Counted from the stretch's first letter, positions 1 through 7,638 are shown. The stretch is DNA of 12,437 nucleotides from JBDHBD01 sp039586095 (GCA_039586095.1 JBDHLB010000073.1:1-12437), one strand, 5' to 3'. Numbers and translations: made by a program. The notes: a model not told the origin generated them from the sequence alone.

Positions 1-1053
1 CATACGGGATACCTGGAGACGTGCGAGTCCAACCCATGGCTGTACATGTGGGGCGGAGCGTGGGAGGAGCCGCGCGAGATCGTGCGTGCGAAGGCGGCCC
101 GACTGCTCCGTTGCGATCCGAGTGAGGTCGCGCTCACCCACAACACGACGGAGGGCTTCAACACGCTGGCCCGGGGACTGCCTCTCGGGCCCGGAGACGA
201 GGTCCTGTTCTCGAGCCTGAACCATCCGGGTGCGAGCCTGCCCTGGCACCACGAGGCCCAGCGCGCCGGTTTCCGCGTGCGACAGTTCGGCGTGCCCTTC
301 GAGAGGATCCCCGACCTGACGGCAGATGAGCTGGTCGACCTTCACGATCGGCAGATCCGACCAGCGACGCGCGTTCTGGTCTTCCCCCACATCGACAACA
401 TGGTCGGAGTGCGCCACCCGCTCCGTGCCCTGGCGGCGATGGCCCACTCGCGGGGCGTCGAGTTCGTGGCCGTGGACGGTGCACAGTCGGTGGGTATGAT
501 TCCGGTCGAGATCGCCGGATCCGACGTCGACTTCTACGCCGCCAGCCCTCACAAGTGGTTGCAGGCGCCGAAGGGACTGGGGCTGCTGTACGTGCGCAGT
601 GACGTGCAGACGTCCGTGCGGCCGCTATGGGTGACCTGGGGGCAGCAACGCTGGGCCCGCTCGGCACGCGTGTTCGAGGACTACGGCACGCGCAACCTTC
701 CAGCCGTGCTCGCCCTGGGAGACGCGATCGACGTCCAAAACGCTCTCGGTGAGAAGGAGAAGCTGCGTGGCTATGCCCGCCTGTGGCACTTCCTCAGAGC
801 GACGGCCGAGAGCATGCCCGGCATCGAGTGGCGGTCCCCCGGGCGCTGGGAGCTGGGCGGGTCGCTTTGCGCACTGGAGGTGTCGGGCATCGAGAGCACG
901 GCGCTGTTCGAGCGGATGAACGCGGAGGGATTCGTGTTCCGGCCGTTTCGCACCGAGACGCTCAACACGGCCCGCATCTCGCCCAACCTGGCGACGTCGG
1001 ACGAAGAGATCGCTCGCTTCTTCGACGTCGCAGCCGGACTGAGGGGCGGATAG
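1..1053 (+). CDS. Class V PLP-dependent aminotransferase (isopenicillin-N-epimerase/cysteine-desulfurase-like), 5' partial
   Basis: The frame is open from base 1 (350 codons to the TAG at 1051-1053), so the true start lies upstream; the ATG at 46 is internal, because the 15 codons before it continue plausible protein. This is a fold-type I PLP enzyme. Visible motifs, in codons from base 1: HNTTEG (47-52) at the phosphate-binding loop, VDGAQSVG (158-165) with the aspartate that contacts the PLP pyridine nitrogen, and SPHKWL (182-187) with the Schiff-base lysine at codon 185 (bases 553-555). A C-terminal ARISPNLATSDEEI segment (from codon 324) matches the substrate-carboxylate arginine region of class V enzymes. 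The family includes isopenicillin-N epimerase-like enzymes, selenocysteine lyases and kynureninase-like proteins, and the substrate cannot be told here. An obvious SufS-type cysteine loop is not seen, so a Fe-S cluster role is not supported. It converges with the iron permease gene on the other strand. Confidence 0.85.
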   Translation, partial: HTGYLETCESNPWLYMWGGAWEEPREIVRAKAARLLRCDPSEVALTHNTTEGFNTLARGLPLGPGDEVLFSSLNHPGASLPWHHEAQRAGFRVRQFGVPFERIPDLTADELVDLHDRQIRPATRVLVFPHIDNMVGVRHPLRALAAMAHSRGVEFVAVDGAQSVGMIPVEIAGSDVDFYAASPHKWLQAPKGLGLLYVRSDVQTSVRPLWVTWGQQRWARSARVFEDYGTRNLPAVLALGDAIDVQNALGEKEKLRGYARLWHFLRATAESMPGIEWRSPGRWELGGSLCALEVSGIESTALFERMNAEGFVFRPFRTETLNTARISPNLATSDEEIARFFDVAAGLRGG

Positions 1054-1057
1054 GCCG

Positions 1058-3250
1058 TCAGTCGGACGGAAGCGGTGCCACCCGGGAGGTCGCTCGAGCT
1101 TCCCCCACCGCCATTGCCGGCGGACGACGCCTGGCGGCCTCGGGCCTCGAGGCACGCCAGCGATAGTACGCGTAGGTCAGCGCGAGCAGGACGAGGAAGG
1201 CCGCCTGCGCCGCCAGGATCTGGGCCACCGGGTAGAGCCCGAACAGCTGTCGCAGGACGGCACGATCCGGCATCCACGAGACGGGCGAGGCGGCGAACCA
1301 GCCGGCCTCCTGCAGCGCATACAGGCCCTTGCCCAGGAAGCTGAACGCGAGGTACAGCATCACGACGTTCGTGATCGCGAACAGACGACGCATCGGCAGC
1401 CGGAGGCCCATGCGCACGATCCCGACGCCGACCCCGCCGATGAGCACCAGACCGGGCAGAAAACCTGCCATCACGGCCGTGGGCCCGGTCTCGAAGCTGA
1501 GCGCCTGGTAGAACAACACCGTCTCGAAGCCTTCGCGGTACACGGCGGCAAACGCGAGGGCCGCCATGGCCAACGCCGAGCCCCTGGAAACCGCTCGTCC
1601 GACGCCATCGCGAAGGTAGCGCGTCCAATCGACCACGTACGATTTGTGGAACAACCAGTGTGAGACGTACAGCAGAACGGCCACGGCGAGCAGGGCCGTG
1701 ACCCCCTCGAGCAGTTCCCGACCCGCGCCGCTCACCGAAATCAGCGAGCGAGCGACAGCCCACGTCGCGAGGCTGGCCGCGACGCCGACGAGCGCACCCA
1801 CATAGATCAGTCGCCGGTGCCGCGAGTCGGCCGACGTTCCGGCCAGGTAGGCGAGGATGGCCGCGATCAGAAGGGCCGCCTCGAGGCCCTCCCGCACGAT
1901 GATCGCGAACGCGTTGAACGCTCCGAACCAGAACGGAGCACGCGTGTCAAACGCCGCATCCGCTTCCGCCAACTCGGTGTCGAGCGCTTGAAACGCGGCG
2001 CTTACGCGTTCGCCGGACTCGCCGCGCGCGATTCCGGGTCGTAGCTCCAGGTGAAAGAGACGCTCGATCCGGTGCACGCGCGACGTGGCGATGAGGGGCT
2101 CCAGCGGTTCGAAGCGGTCGAGGTACGTCGTCTCGATGGTCGCGAGGGCCAGCGGGGTGTCCCCCGCCTCGAACGCCTCTTCCGCCGCGGCCAGTTCCGC
2201 CCGAATGGCCGCGATCTCGCTGCCGCGTTCCGCAGCTCCGTGTGATTGGGCCGTCGGGTGCACCTCTTCCGGAACCTGCGCTTCGCGGTTCTCGAAACCG
2301 GCCGGCTCGACGCTCCGTCCGTTCTGCACGGCCGATGCGACAGCCGCCAGAGCCGTGTCGAGCGAGCGGATCGCCAACGGGGCACCCGAGACATCGCTCC
2401 GCAAGAAGGCGTGGAAAGCTGCCTCCGCTTCGGCGACTCGGACCGTCACTTCCGGATCCGCACCCCCACCGGGGCCGTACTCGACTTCAAACGGCTCGTA
2501 CAGATCCAGGTACAGTCGCGTCGCGATCTGCCGGGCTTCCTCGTGTCGCCCTTCCGCGATCGCGGACTCTACCGCGGCCAGCTCACCTCGAAGCGACGTC
2601 AACGTCGCCTTCACCCCCTCCATCGCTGCGCCGGCCTCGCCACGCATCGAATCACTGCCGGCCGAAGCTTCGTCGCCGGCTGACTCGGAGCCTGCGGGAG
2701 CGTCCAGCGGCACCCCGGCCGCTCGGGCCTCGTCGAGGACGCGATCGAGGGCCTCCGACAATCGGTCGATGGCGGCCTGCACGCTCGCCGTTTCGGCCGG
2801 CGGTGTGGCCCCCGCCAGACGGAGCACCTCGTGGAACTTCGACTCCGCATCCCCAACGGCCGCATCCAGAGCCTCGCCGCCGTCGCGCGGCCCACCCGGA
2901 CCGTAGTACCGCTCGATGTACTCCTGACGTCCCAAATACAAGTCGAGCACCACCGACTCCGCGGCCGCTCGACCTTCGACCGCGGAGTCTGCGGCACTCG
3001 ACCGCGCGACCAGGGAGGGAACGTCCTGAAGGCCTTCTCGGATGTCGGTCACCCAGTCCACCAGACCACCGGGCGGCGTTCCGGGCAGCACTTCGGCCGC
3101 GGGGTCCGCATTCGAATCCGGGACCGATCCGATCTCCACGGAGGAATCGTCAGCCGCCGCGTCATCGCCCGTTCGTCCACAGGCGGACAGAGCCAGCAGC
3201 GCGAGCCACACACCTTGTATCGCTCGGAAGTTTCTGGGCTGTTGCGTCAT
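1058..3250 (-). CDS. FTR1-family iron permease with lipoprotein leader and periplasmic EfeO-like repeats
   Basis: Probable high-affinity iron importer of the inner membrane. I chose the ATG at 3250 (730 aa); a GTG at 3265 would add MWYHR, and neither has a clear Shine-Dalgarno. Numbering below is from the GTG. Residues 15-29 form a hydrophobic leader ending in the lipobox-like LSAC (Cys29), followed by an acidic, low-complexity linker. Residues about 100-440 are helical and hold three degenerate repeats marked by YLGRQEYIERYYGPGG (110-125), YLDLYEPFEVEYGPGG (252-267) and YLDRFEPLEPLI (381-392). Residues about 445-705 form the permease with seven predicted membrane helices. Its two hallmark iron-binding motifs are REGLE (458-462) in helix 1 and REGFE (577-581) in helix 4. 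Family knowledge: FTR1/EfeU moves Fe3+ through paired REXXE helices, often with an oxidase partner (Fet3 in yeast, EfeO/EfeB in bacteria); none is encoded here. A Fur-like palindrome lies about 60 bases upstream of the start. Confidence 0.9.
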   Translation of the reverse strand: MTQQPRNFRAIQGVWLALLALSACGRTGDDAAADDSSVEIGSVPDSNADPAAEVLPGTPPGGLVDWVTDIREGLQDVPSLVARSSAADSAVEGRAAAESVVLDLYLGRQEYIERYYGPGGPRDGGEALDAAVGDAESKFHEVLRLAGATPPAETASVQAAIDRLSEALDRVLDEARAAGVPLDAPAGSESAGDEASAGSDSMRGEAGAAMEGVKATLTSLRGELAAVESAIAEGRHEEARQIATRLYLDLYEPFEVEYGPGGGADPEVTVRVAEAEAAFHAFLRSDVSGAPLAIRSLDTALAAVASAVQNGRSVEPAGFENREAQVPEEVHPTAQSHGAAERGSEIAAIRAELAAAEEAFEAGDTPLALATIETTYLDRFEPLEPLIATSRVHRIERLFHLELRPGIARGESGERVSAAFQALDTELAEADAAFDTRAPFWFGAFNAFAIIVREGLEAALLIAAILAYLAGTSADSRHRRLIYVGALVGVAASLATWAVARSLISVSGAGRELLEGVTALLAVAVLLYVSHWLFHKSYVVDWTRYLRDGVGRAVSRGSALAMAALAFAAVYREGFETVLFYQALSFETGPTAVMAGFLPGLVLIGGVGVGIVRMGLRLPMRRLFAITNVVMLYLAFSFLGKGLYALQEAGWFAASPVSWMPDRAVLRQLFGLYPVAQILAAQAAFLVLLALTYAYYRWRASRPEAARRRPPAMAVGEARATSRVAPLPSD

Positions 3251-3252
3251 TC

Positions 3253-3264
3253 TGTGGTACCACA
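3253..3264. repeat. 12-bp perfect palindrome next to the iron permease start
   Basis: TGTGGTACCACA reads the same on both strands. It ends two bases before the ATG at 3250 of the iron permease gene and overlaps the alternative GTG start at 3265-3263. In the mRNA it would form a short self-complementary element at the ribosome binding region, which has no recognisable Shine-Dalgarno. It could be chance: with no loop it folds poorly as a hairpin. Low confidence in function; the sequence itself is certain. Confidence 0.35.
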
Positions 3265-3309
3265 CACCGAGAAATACCCTGAACAGCGTCGCCGCAGCGT
3301 CGCACGAAC

Positions 3310-3326
3310 TTGAGACTGAGTCTCAA
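3310..3326. promoter_or_regulatory. Candidate Fur-family operator (8-1-8 perfect inverted repeat)
   Basis: TTGAGACTGAGTCTCAA is a perfect inverted repeat with 8-base arms (3310-3317 and 3319-3326) around a single central G. Its core TGAGACT-N-AGTCTCA has the 7-1-7 layout of Fur-family boxes (textbook form TGATAAT-N-ATTATCA). It lies 60 bases upstream of the iron permease start on the minus strand and 145 bases upstream of gnd on the plus strand. An iron permease is a classic Fur target, so regulation of that gene is the natural reading. No convincing -10/-35 pair was found around it. A different metalloregulator or an unrelated dimeric repressor could equally use such a site. Confidence 0.55.
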
Positions 3327-3457
3327 CTAGCGGCGGAGGATACGTGGACGGCACCTGTTCGTCAAACGCCCGGCGCCATTTGCGTCGGACGCCCGAGCCC
3401 CAGATCCTGAGTCAGAAGGTTCGAACGGGCAAAGCGCAAAAGGGACGATTCAGCAAC

Positions 3458-3464
3458 AGAGGGG
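3458..3464 (+). promoter_or_regulatory. Shine-Dalgarno of gnd
   Basis: AGAGGGG, six bases before the ATG at 3471, is a good purine-rich ribosome binding site and fixes the gnd start. The rest of the 3327-3457 leader contains no gene and no promoter that I can call with confidence. Confidence 0.65.
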
Positions 3465-3470
3465 CGATAT

Positions 3471-4385
3471 ATGGAAATCGGAATGGTCGGTCTCGGTCGT
3501 ATGGGCGCCAACATGACCGCCCGCCTCCTGCGCGCGGGTCATCGAGTCGTGGCGTACGACCTGAACCAGGACGCGGTCGCCCGCGCGGTCGAGAGCGGCG
3601 CTGTAGGCGTCGACTCTCCCAAGGCCCTCGTCGACGAGTTGAGCGCGCCGCGCGCCGTGTGGCTCATGGTCCCGGCGGGTGATCCCGTGGACTCGAGCAT
3701 CCAAACACTCACGCCGGTGATGGACGTCGGTGACGTAATCATAGACGGGGGCAACTCGAACTACCGGGACACGCTCCGGCGAGCCGACGAGCTGAGCCGG
3801 CACCGGATGTACATGCTGGATGCGGGCACGAGCGGCGGCGTGTGGGGGCTGGCGGAAGGGTACTCGCTCATGGTCGGCGGGCCGCGGGAGGTGGTGGAGC
3901 GGCTGAGGCCCATCTTCGAGGCGCTCGCGCCGTCGGCCGATCTCGGCTGGGGACACGTGGGCCCGAACGGCGCAGGTCATTTCGTCAAGATGGTACACAA
4001 CGGGATCGAGTACGGACTGATGCAGGCGTACGCCGAAGGCTTCTCGATCCTGAAGCACAAGGACGAGTTCAATCTGGATCTGCATCAGATCTCCGAGATC
4101 TGGCGATACGGCAGCGTCGTCCGGTCGTGGCTGCTGGACCTTGCCGCCCGGGCGCTGGAGGAGGATCAACAGTTGACGGGGATCTCGCCCTATGTGTCGG
4201 ACTCGGGTGAGGGGCGGTGGACGGTCTTCGAGGCCATTGATCTCGATGTGCCGGCGCCCGTGATCACCCACGCGCTGATCCAGCGACTGCGCTCGCGCGA
4301 CGAGGAATCGTACGCGGACCGCCTGCTCGCCGCCCTGCGGAACCAGTTCGGTGGCCACGCCGTCAAGCGGGAGGGTGCGTCGTGA
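3471..4385 (+). CDS. gnd: 6-phosphogluconate dehydrogenase, decarboxylating, short (GndA/YqeC-like) form
   Basis: Oxidises and decarboxylates 6-phosphogluconate to ribulose 5-phosphate in the cytosolic oxidative pentose phosphate pathway. The 304-aa length is that of the short form (about 300 aa) rather than the 470-aa E. coli Gnd. Motifs: Rossmann GLGRMGANM (8-16 region, glycine-rich loop 7-15), DGGNSNYRDT (92-101), the substrate loop SGGVWGLAEGYSLMVGG (121-137), KMVHNGIEYGLMQ (173-185) with catalytic Lys173 and Asn177, and GRWT near 248-251. The second strand ends VVAYDLN with Asp30; an acidic residue here usually favours NAD+ over NADP+, as known for short-form enzymes. It has a good ribosome binding site and overlaps zwf by 4 bases (GTGA), so the two are almost certainly co-transcribed and translationally coupled. 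Confidence 0.95.
   Translation: MEIGMVGLGRMGANMTARLLRAGHRVVAYDLNQDAVARAVESGAVGVDSPKALVDELSAPRAVWLMVPAGDPVDSSIQTLTPVMDVGDVIIDGGNSNYRDTLRRADELSRHRMYMLDAGTSGGVWGLAEGYSLMVGGPREVVERLRPIFEALAPSADLGWGHVGPNGAGHFVKMVHNGIEYGLMQAYAEGFSILKHKDEFNLDLHQISEIWRYGSVVRSWLLDLAARALEEDQQLTGISPYVSDSGEGRWTVFEAIDLDVPAPVITHALIQRLRSRDEESYADRLLAALRNQFGGHAVKREGAS
4369..4375 (+). promoter_or_regulatory. Shine-Dalgarno of zwf inside the gnd 3' end
   Basis: GGGAGGG, six bases before the GTG at 4382, is a strong ribosome binding site within the last gnd codons. It supports the GTG start for zwf and reinitiation coupling with gnd. Confidence 0.7.
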
Positions 4386-5875
4386 GCACCGTGCCCGAAC
4401 CTCACGTCTTCGTCATCCTGGGCGGCACCGGCGACCTCGCGGGGCGTAAGCTGTTGCCGGCCATCTTTCATCTCTCCCGCGACGGACACCTGAGCGAGCG
4501 GTCCGCGATTCTCGGCGTGAGCCGTGACGAGGAGATGAACGATGCGGCTTACCGTTCGTGGGCTCGCGACGCGCTGGAGCGCTCCGGGCTCGACCCGGAG
4601 GAACTGGCCGCGTGGTGCGATGCGAACCTGTACTACCACGCGATCGGCAAGGGCGGCCCCGACGAGTATCGCGCACTGTGCGGCCGAATCGAGTGGCTCG
4701 AGAAGTCGTTGGACCTGCCGGGCAATCGTGCGTTCTACCTCGCGCTACCGCCCGGCGCGTTCCCATCGTCCATCGAGGGCATGGCGGCGGCCGGGCTGCA
4801 CCGCAGCACCGGGTGGACACGGCTCGTCGTGGAGAAGCCCTTCGGTCGCGATCTGGAGACGGCTCGCGATCTGAACCAGATCCTGCACCGTCACTTCGAG
4901 GAATCGCAGATCTATCGGATCGACCACTATCTGGGGAAGGAGACCGTCCAGAACCTTCTCGTCTTCCGGTTTTCGAACGTGATGTTCGAGTCGCTGTGGA
5001 GCCGAGATCGGGTCGAGAGCGTGCAGATCACGGTGGCCGAGGAGCTGGGGGTCGAATCGCGCGCGGGCTACTACGACACGGCCGGTGCCCTGCGGGATAT
5101 GGTGCAGAACCACGTGGCGCAGCTCGTGTCCCTGATCGGGATGGAGGTCCCGTCGTCCTTCGACGCGGACTCCGTGCGATACGAGAAGATCAAGTTGCTG
5201 AAGGCGATCTCGCCGATACGGCCTCACGACGTGGTGCTGGGGCAGTACGATCGGGGTCGGGTCGACGATGTCGAGGTGCCTGGCTACCTCGCGGAAGAGG
5301 GAGTGCCTTCCGACTCACGGACCGAAACGTTCGTCGGGCTGAAGCTGGAGATCGACACGTGGCGGTGGCAGGGCGTGCCCTTCTACATCCGAACCGGCAA
5401 GAGGCTGCCCCACAGGCTCACGCAGATCGCCGTCACCTTCCGGGAGCCGCCCGTATGTCTGTTCGAATCGGTCGGTGGGTGTCAGACGCATCCGAACGTG
5501 TTGTTCATGACGCTCCAGCCCAACGAGGGCTTCGCGCTGTGCTTCGACGTGAAAGTGCCGGGCGAGCCCTTCGCCCTGCGCACATTGCCGCTCGACTTCT
5601 ACTACCGGGACGCGTTCGGTGACATGCCGGATGCGTACGAGACGCTGTTGCTCGACATCCTCATCGGCGACCAGACGCTGTTCGTGCACGGCGACTGGAC
5701 CGAGGAATCTTGGCGGTTGTTCACACCGATTCTGGAGCAGGAGTCGGCCGTGCACTCGTATCCGGCAGGGACGTGGGGCCCGCGAGCGGCAGAGGATCTC
5801 CTGGCCAGGCGCGGCCACTCCTGGATGGGGCTGGCAGACATCCGCGAGCACCATGGCCTGCCATCGGACGAGTGA
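4382..5875 (+). CDS. zwf: Glucose-6-phosphate 1-dehydrogenase
   Basis: Oxidises glucose 6-phosphate to 6-phosphogluconolactone, the first step of the oxidative pentose phosphate and Entner-Doudoroff pathways. At 497 aa it is full length. Motifs: N-terminal nucleotide loop GGTGDLAGRK (14-23), a variant of GASGDLA similar to that in the Leuconostoc enzyme; EKPFG (151-155); the active-site signature RIDHYLGKE (179-187); NH at 243-244, with His244 as the likely catalytic base; RTGK (337-340); and DAYE (417-420). Thr16 and Arg48 (in GVSRDE) are where NADP-binding residues occur in the family, so NADP+ use is plausible. Starts at GTG 4382, overlapping the gnd stop, with a strong Shine-Dalgarno. Downstream is pgi, on the opposite strand; no lactonase (pgl) gene is present in the window. 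Confidence 0.97.
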   Translation: MSTVPEPHVFVILGGTGDLAGRKLLPAIFHLSRDGHLSERSAILGVSRDEEMNDAAYRSWARDALERSGLDPEELAAWCDANLYYHAIGKGGPDEYRALCGRIEWLEKSLDLPGNRAFYLALPPGAFPSSIEGMAAAGLHRSTGWTRLVVEKPFGRDLETARDLNQILHRHFEESQIYRIDHYLGKETVQNLLVFRFSNVMFESLWSRDRVESVQITVAEELGVESRAGYYDTAGALRDMVQNHVAQLVSLIGMEVPSSFDADSVRYEKIKLLKAISPIRPHDVVLGQYDRGRVDDVEVPGYLAEEGVPSDSRTETFVGLKLEIDTWRWQGVPFYIRTGKRLPHRLTQIAVTFREPPVCLFESVGGCQTHPNVLFMTLQPNEGFALCFDVKVPGEPFALRTLPLDFYYRDAFGDMPDAYETLLLDILIGDQTLFVHGDWTEESWRLFTPILEQESAVHSYPAGTWGPRAAEDLLARRGHSWMGLADIREHHGLPSDE

Positions 5876-5885
5876 GCGGCTCGCT

Positions 5886-5895
5886 GGCCATGGCC
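5886..5895. repeat. 10-bp palindrome in the zwf/pgi convergent spacer
   Basis: GGCCATGGCC is a perfect palindrome in the 80-base spacer (5876-5955) between the convergent zwf and pgi stops. A second weak stem, CCTG-CGG-CAGG, lies near 5927-5937. Neither is followed by a T-run on either strand, so I do not call an intrinsic terminator; nothing else is visible in this spacer. Confidence 0.3.
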
Positions 5896-5955
5896 GATTC
5901 CGTCCGAAAGAGGCCCGACTCGCCGTCCTGCGGCAGGCTCGCTCCCGCGACGGCG

Positions 5956-7593
5956 TTACTCGTCTCGTGCCGCTCGATACCGACGGATCAACGCGTTCGT
6001 CGAGCTGTCGTGATCCAGCGCAGGGTCTGCGTCGGACGCCAGTTCCGGAGCGATCCGCCGGGCAAGCGTCTTACCCAGTTGGACCCCCCACTGATCGAAC
6101 GAGTTCACACCCCATACGGTCCCCTGCGTGAACACCTTGTGCTCGTAGAGAGCCACCAGGGCGCCGAGCGCGGCCGGCGTGAGCCGCTCACCCAGGATCG
6201 TGTTGGACGGTCGGTTTCCAGGAAACGTGCGGTGTGGGGCGAGCGCGGGGTCCACGTTCTCGGCGAGAACCTCCTCCGCCGTCTTTCCGAAGGCGAGCGC
6301 TTCGGTCTGGGCGAACAGGTTCGCCATCAGCAGATCGTGGTGCGCGCCGACAGGGTTCAGGCTGCGCGTGAAGCCGATGAAGTCGCACGGCACCAGCTTC
6401 GTTCCCTGGTGAAGGAGTTGGAAGAACGCGTGCTGGCCGTTCGTGCCCGGCGCGCCCCACACGATGGGCCCTGTCTGATGCTCGACCACCGTGCCGTCCA
6501 GTCCGACTCGCTTGCCGTTGCTCTCCATGTCGAGCTGTTGCAGGTAGGCGGGAAAGCGGCGCAGGTAGTAGTCGTAGGGGAGCACCGCATGCGACTGCGC
6601 TCCGAAGAAGTTGTTGTACCAGATCCCGAGCAGACCCAACACCACGGGCATGTTTCGCTCGAAGGGCGCCGTGCGGAAGTGCTCGTCCATCGCGCGAAAG
6701 CCGGACAACATCGCGTGGAAGTGTTCGGGCCCGATCGCGATCATCAGTGAGAGTCCGACCGCCGAGTCGTAGCTGTAGCGGCCACCCACCCAGTCCCAGA
6801 AGCCGAACATGTTCGCCGTGTCGATGCCGAAAGCGGCCACCGCCTCGGCATTGGTGGACACGGCGACGAAGTGGCGGGCGACCGCATCCTCGTTCCCCAG
6901 AGCGGACAGGCACCAGGCCCGCGCACTCTGGGCGTTGGCGAGGGTCTCCTGCGTCGTGAAAGACTTGGAGCACACGATGAACAGGGTCTCGGCCGGGTCC
7001 AGACCCTGTGTCGTCTCCGCGAAGTCGGATCCATCGATGTTCGACAGGAAGCGCACCTCGAGGTCGCGATCCGCGTAGTAGGCCAGCGCGTCACACGCCA
7101 TCGCGGGTCCGAGGTCCGAGCCGCCGATCCCGATGTTCACCACGCTCCGGATTCGCCGACCCGTATACCCCGTCCACGCGCCGCTCCGTACGCGTGACGC
7201 GAAGTCGCCCATCTCCGCCAGCACCGTGTGCACGTCCCCGACCACGTCCTGCCCGTTCACATCAATGACCGAGTCTCGCGGTGCCCGCAAAGCGACGTGC
7301 AGGACGGGCCGACCCTCGGTGAGGTTGATCGGTGCCCCTTCGAACATCGCGTCGATTCGCTCGCGGAGACCGGACGCCCCGGCCAAGGCGACCAGAAGGC
7401 CGAGCGTCTCGTCGGTGATTCGATTCTTCGAGTAGTCCAGGTGCAGGCCTGCCGCATCGAGCGAGAAACGCTCTGCCCGCCGCGTATCGGCCGCGAACAG
7501 ATCGCGGAGGTGATCGGTCCGCACCCGCTCGAAATGGGCGCGCAGCGCATTCCACTCGAGAGTCTTCGTCATCGGGATCATGCGCTCTGGCAT
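5956..7593 (-). CDS. pgi: Glucose-6-phosphate isomerase
   Basis: Interconverts glucose 6-phosphate and fructose 6-phosphate in the cytosol. It has the full bacterial/eukaryotic family length (545 aa from this start). Motifs: NIGIGGSDLGP (153-163), SKSFTTQET (209-217) for sugar-phosphate binding, DWVGGRYS (267-274, Arg272), MESNGK (356-361, catalytic Glu357), GTNGQHAFFQLLHQG (383-397, His388 for ring opening) and VFTQGTVWGVNSFDQWGVQLGK from 487 (Lys508). All catalytic residues are present. Start choice is uncertain: ATGs lie at 7593, 7581 and 7572 without a strong ribosome binding site; family similarity begins at MTKTLEWNALRAHF, so 7572 is a real alternative. It sits 45 bases downstream of the methyltransferase gene on the same strand, and may be the last gene of that operon. 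It converges on zwf. Confidence 0.97.
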   Translation of the reverse strand: MPERMIPMTKTLEWNALRAHFERVRTDHLRDLFAADTRRAERFSLDAAGLHLDYSKNRITDETLGLLVALAGASGLRERIDAMFEGAPINLTEGRPVLHVALRAPRDSVIDVNGQDVVGDVHTVLAEMGDFASRVRSGAWTGYTGRRIRSVVNIGIGGSDLGPAMACDALAYYADRDLEVRFLSNIDGSDFAETTQGLDPAETLFIVCSKSFTTQETLANAQSARAWCLSALGNEDAVARHFVAVSTNAEAVAAFGIDTANMFGFWDWVGGRYSYDSAVGLSLMIAIGPEHFHAMLSGFRAMDEHFRTAPFERNMPVVLGLLGIWYNNFFGAQSHAVLPYDYYLRRFPAYLQQLDMESNGKRVGLDGTVVEHQTGPIVWGAPGTNGQHAFFQLLHQGTKLVPCDFIGFTRSLNPVGAHHDLLMANLFAQTEALAFGKTAEEVLAENVDPALAPHRTFPGNRPSNTILGERLTPAALGALVALYEHKVFTQGTVWGVNSFDQWGVQLGKTLARRIAPELASDADPALDHDSSTNALIRRYRAARDE

Positions 7594-7638
7594 CGCATTT
7601 CCGGCCCGCAGGGCCGCCGTTCAGCAGATGGACCCGCG

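Noticed and set aside
46..48. ATG as the start of the aminotransferase gene
   Set aside because: The frame remains open to base 1 with plausible coding sequence, and starting at 46 would remove the N-terminal part that class V enzymes need; the gene is truncated by the window edge.
2242..3282. 346-codon plus-strand frame opposite the iron permease
   Set aside because: Composition is extreme (Arg/Pro/Ser), with no domain; it is the complement of the permease's helical repeat region.
3382..3392. GCGTC-G-GACGC inverted repeat in the gnd leader
   Set aside because: Five-base GC-rich arms are common by chance in this composition, and it has no positional support such as a nearby promoter.
5710..6750. 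346-codon plus-strand frame across the zwf end and pgi
   Set aside because: It overlaps zwf in another frame and pgi in antisense, has no ribosome binding site and no recognisable domain.
7602..7616. CGGCCC-GCA-GGGCCG hairpin between the methyltransferase and pgi
   Set aside because: The stem is six pairs with a three-base loop but has no T-run on the minus strand, so it does not support an intrinsic terminator; it might only weaken read-through into pgi.
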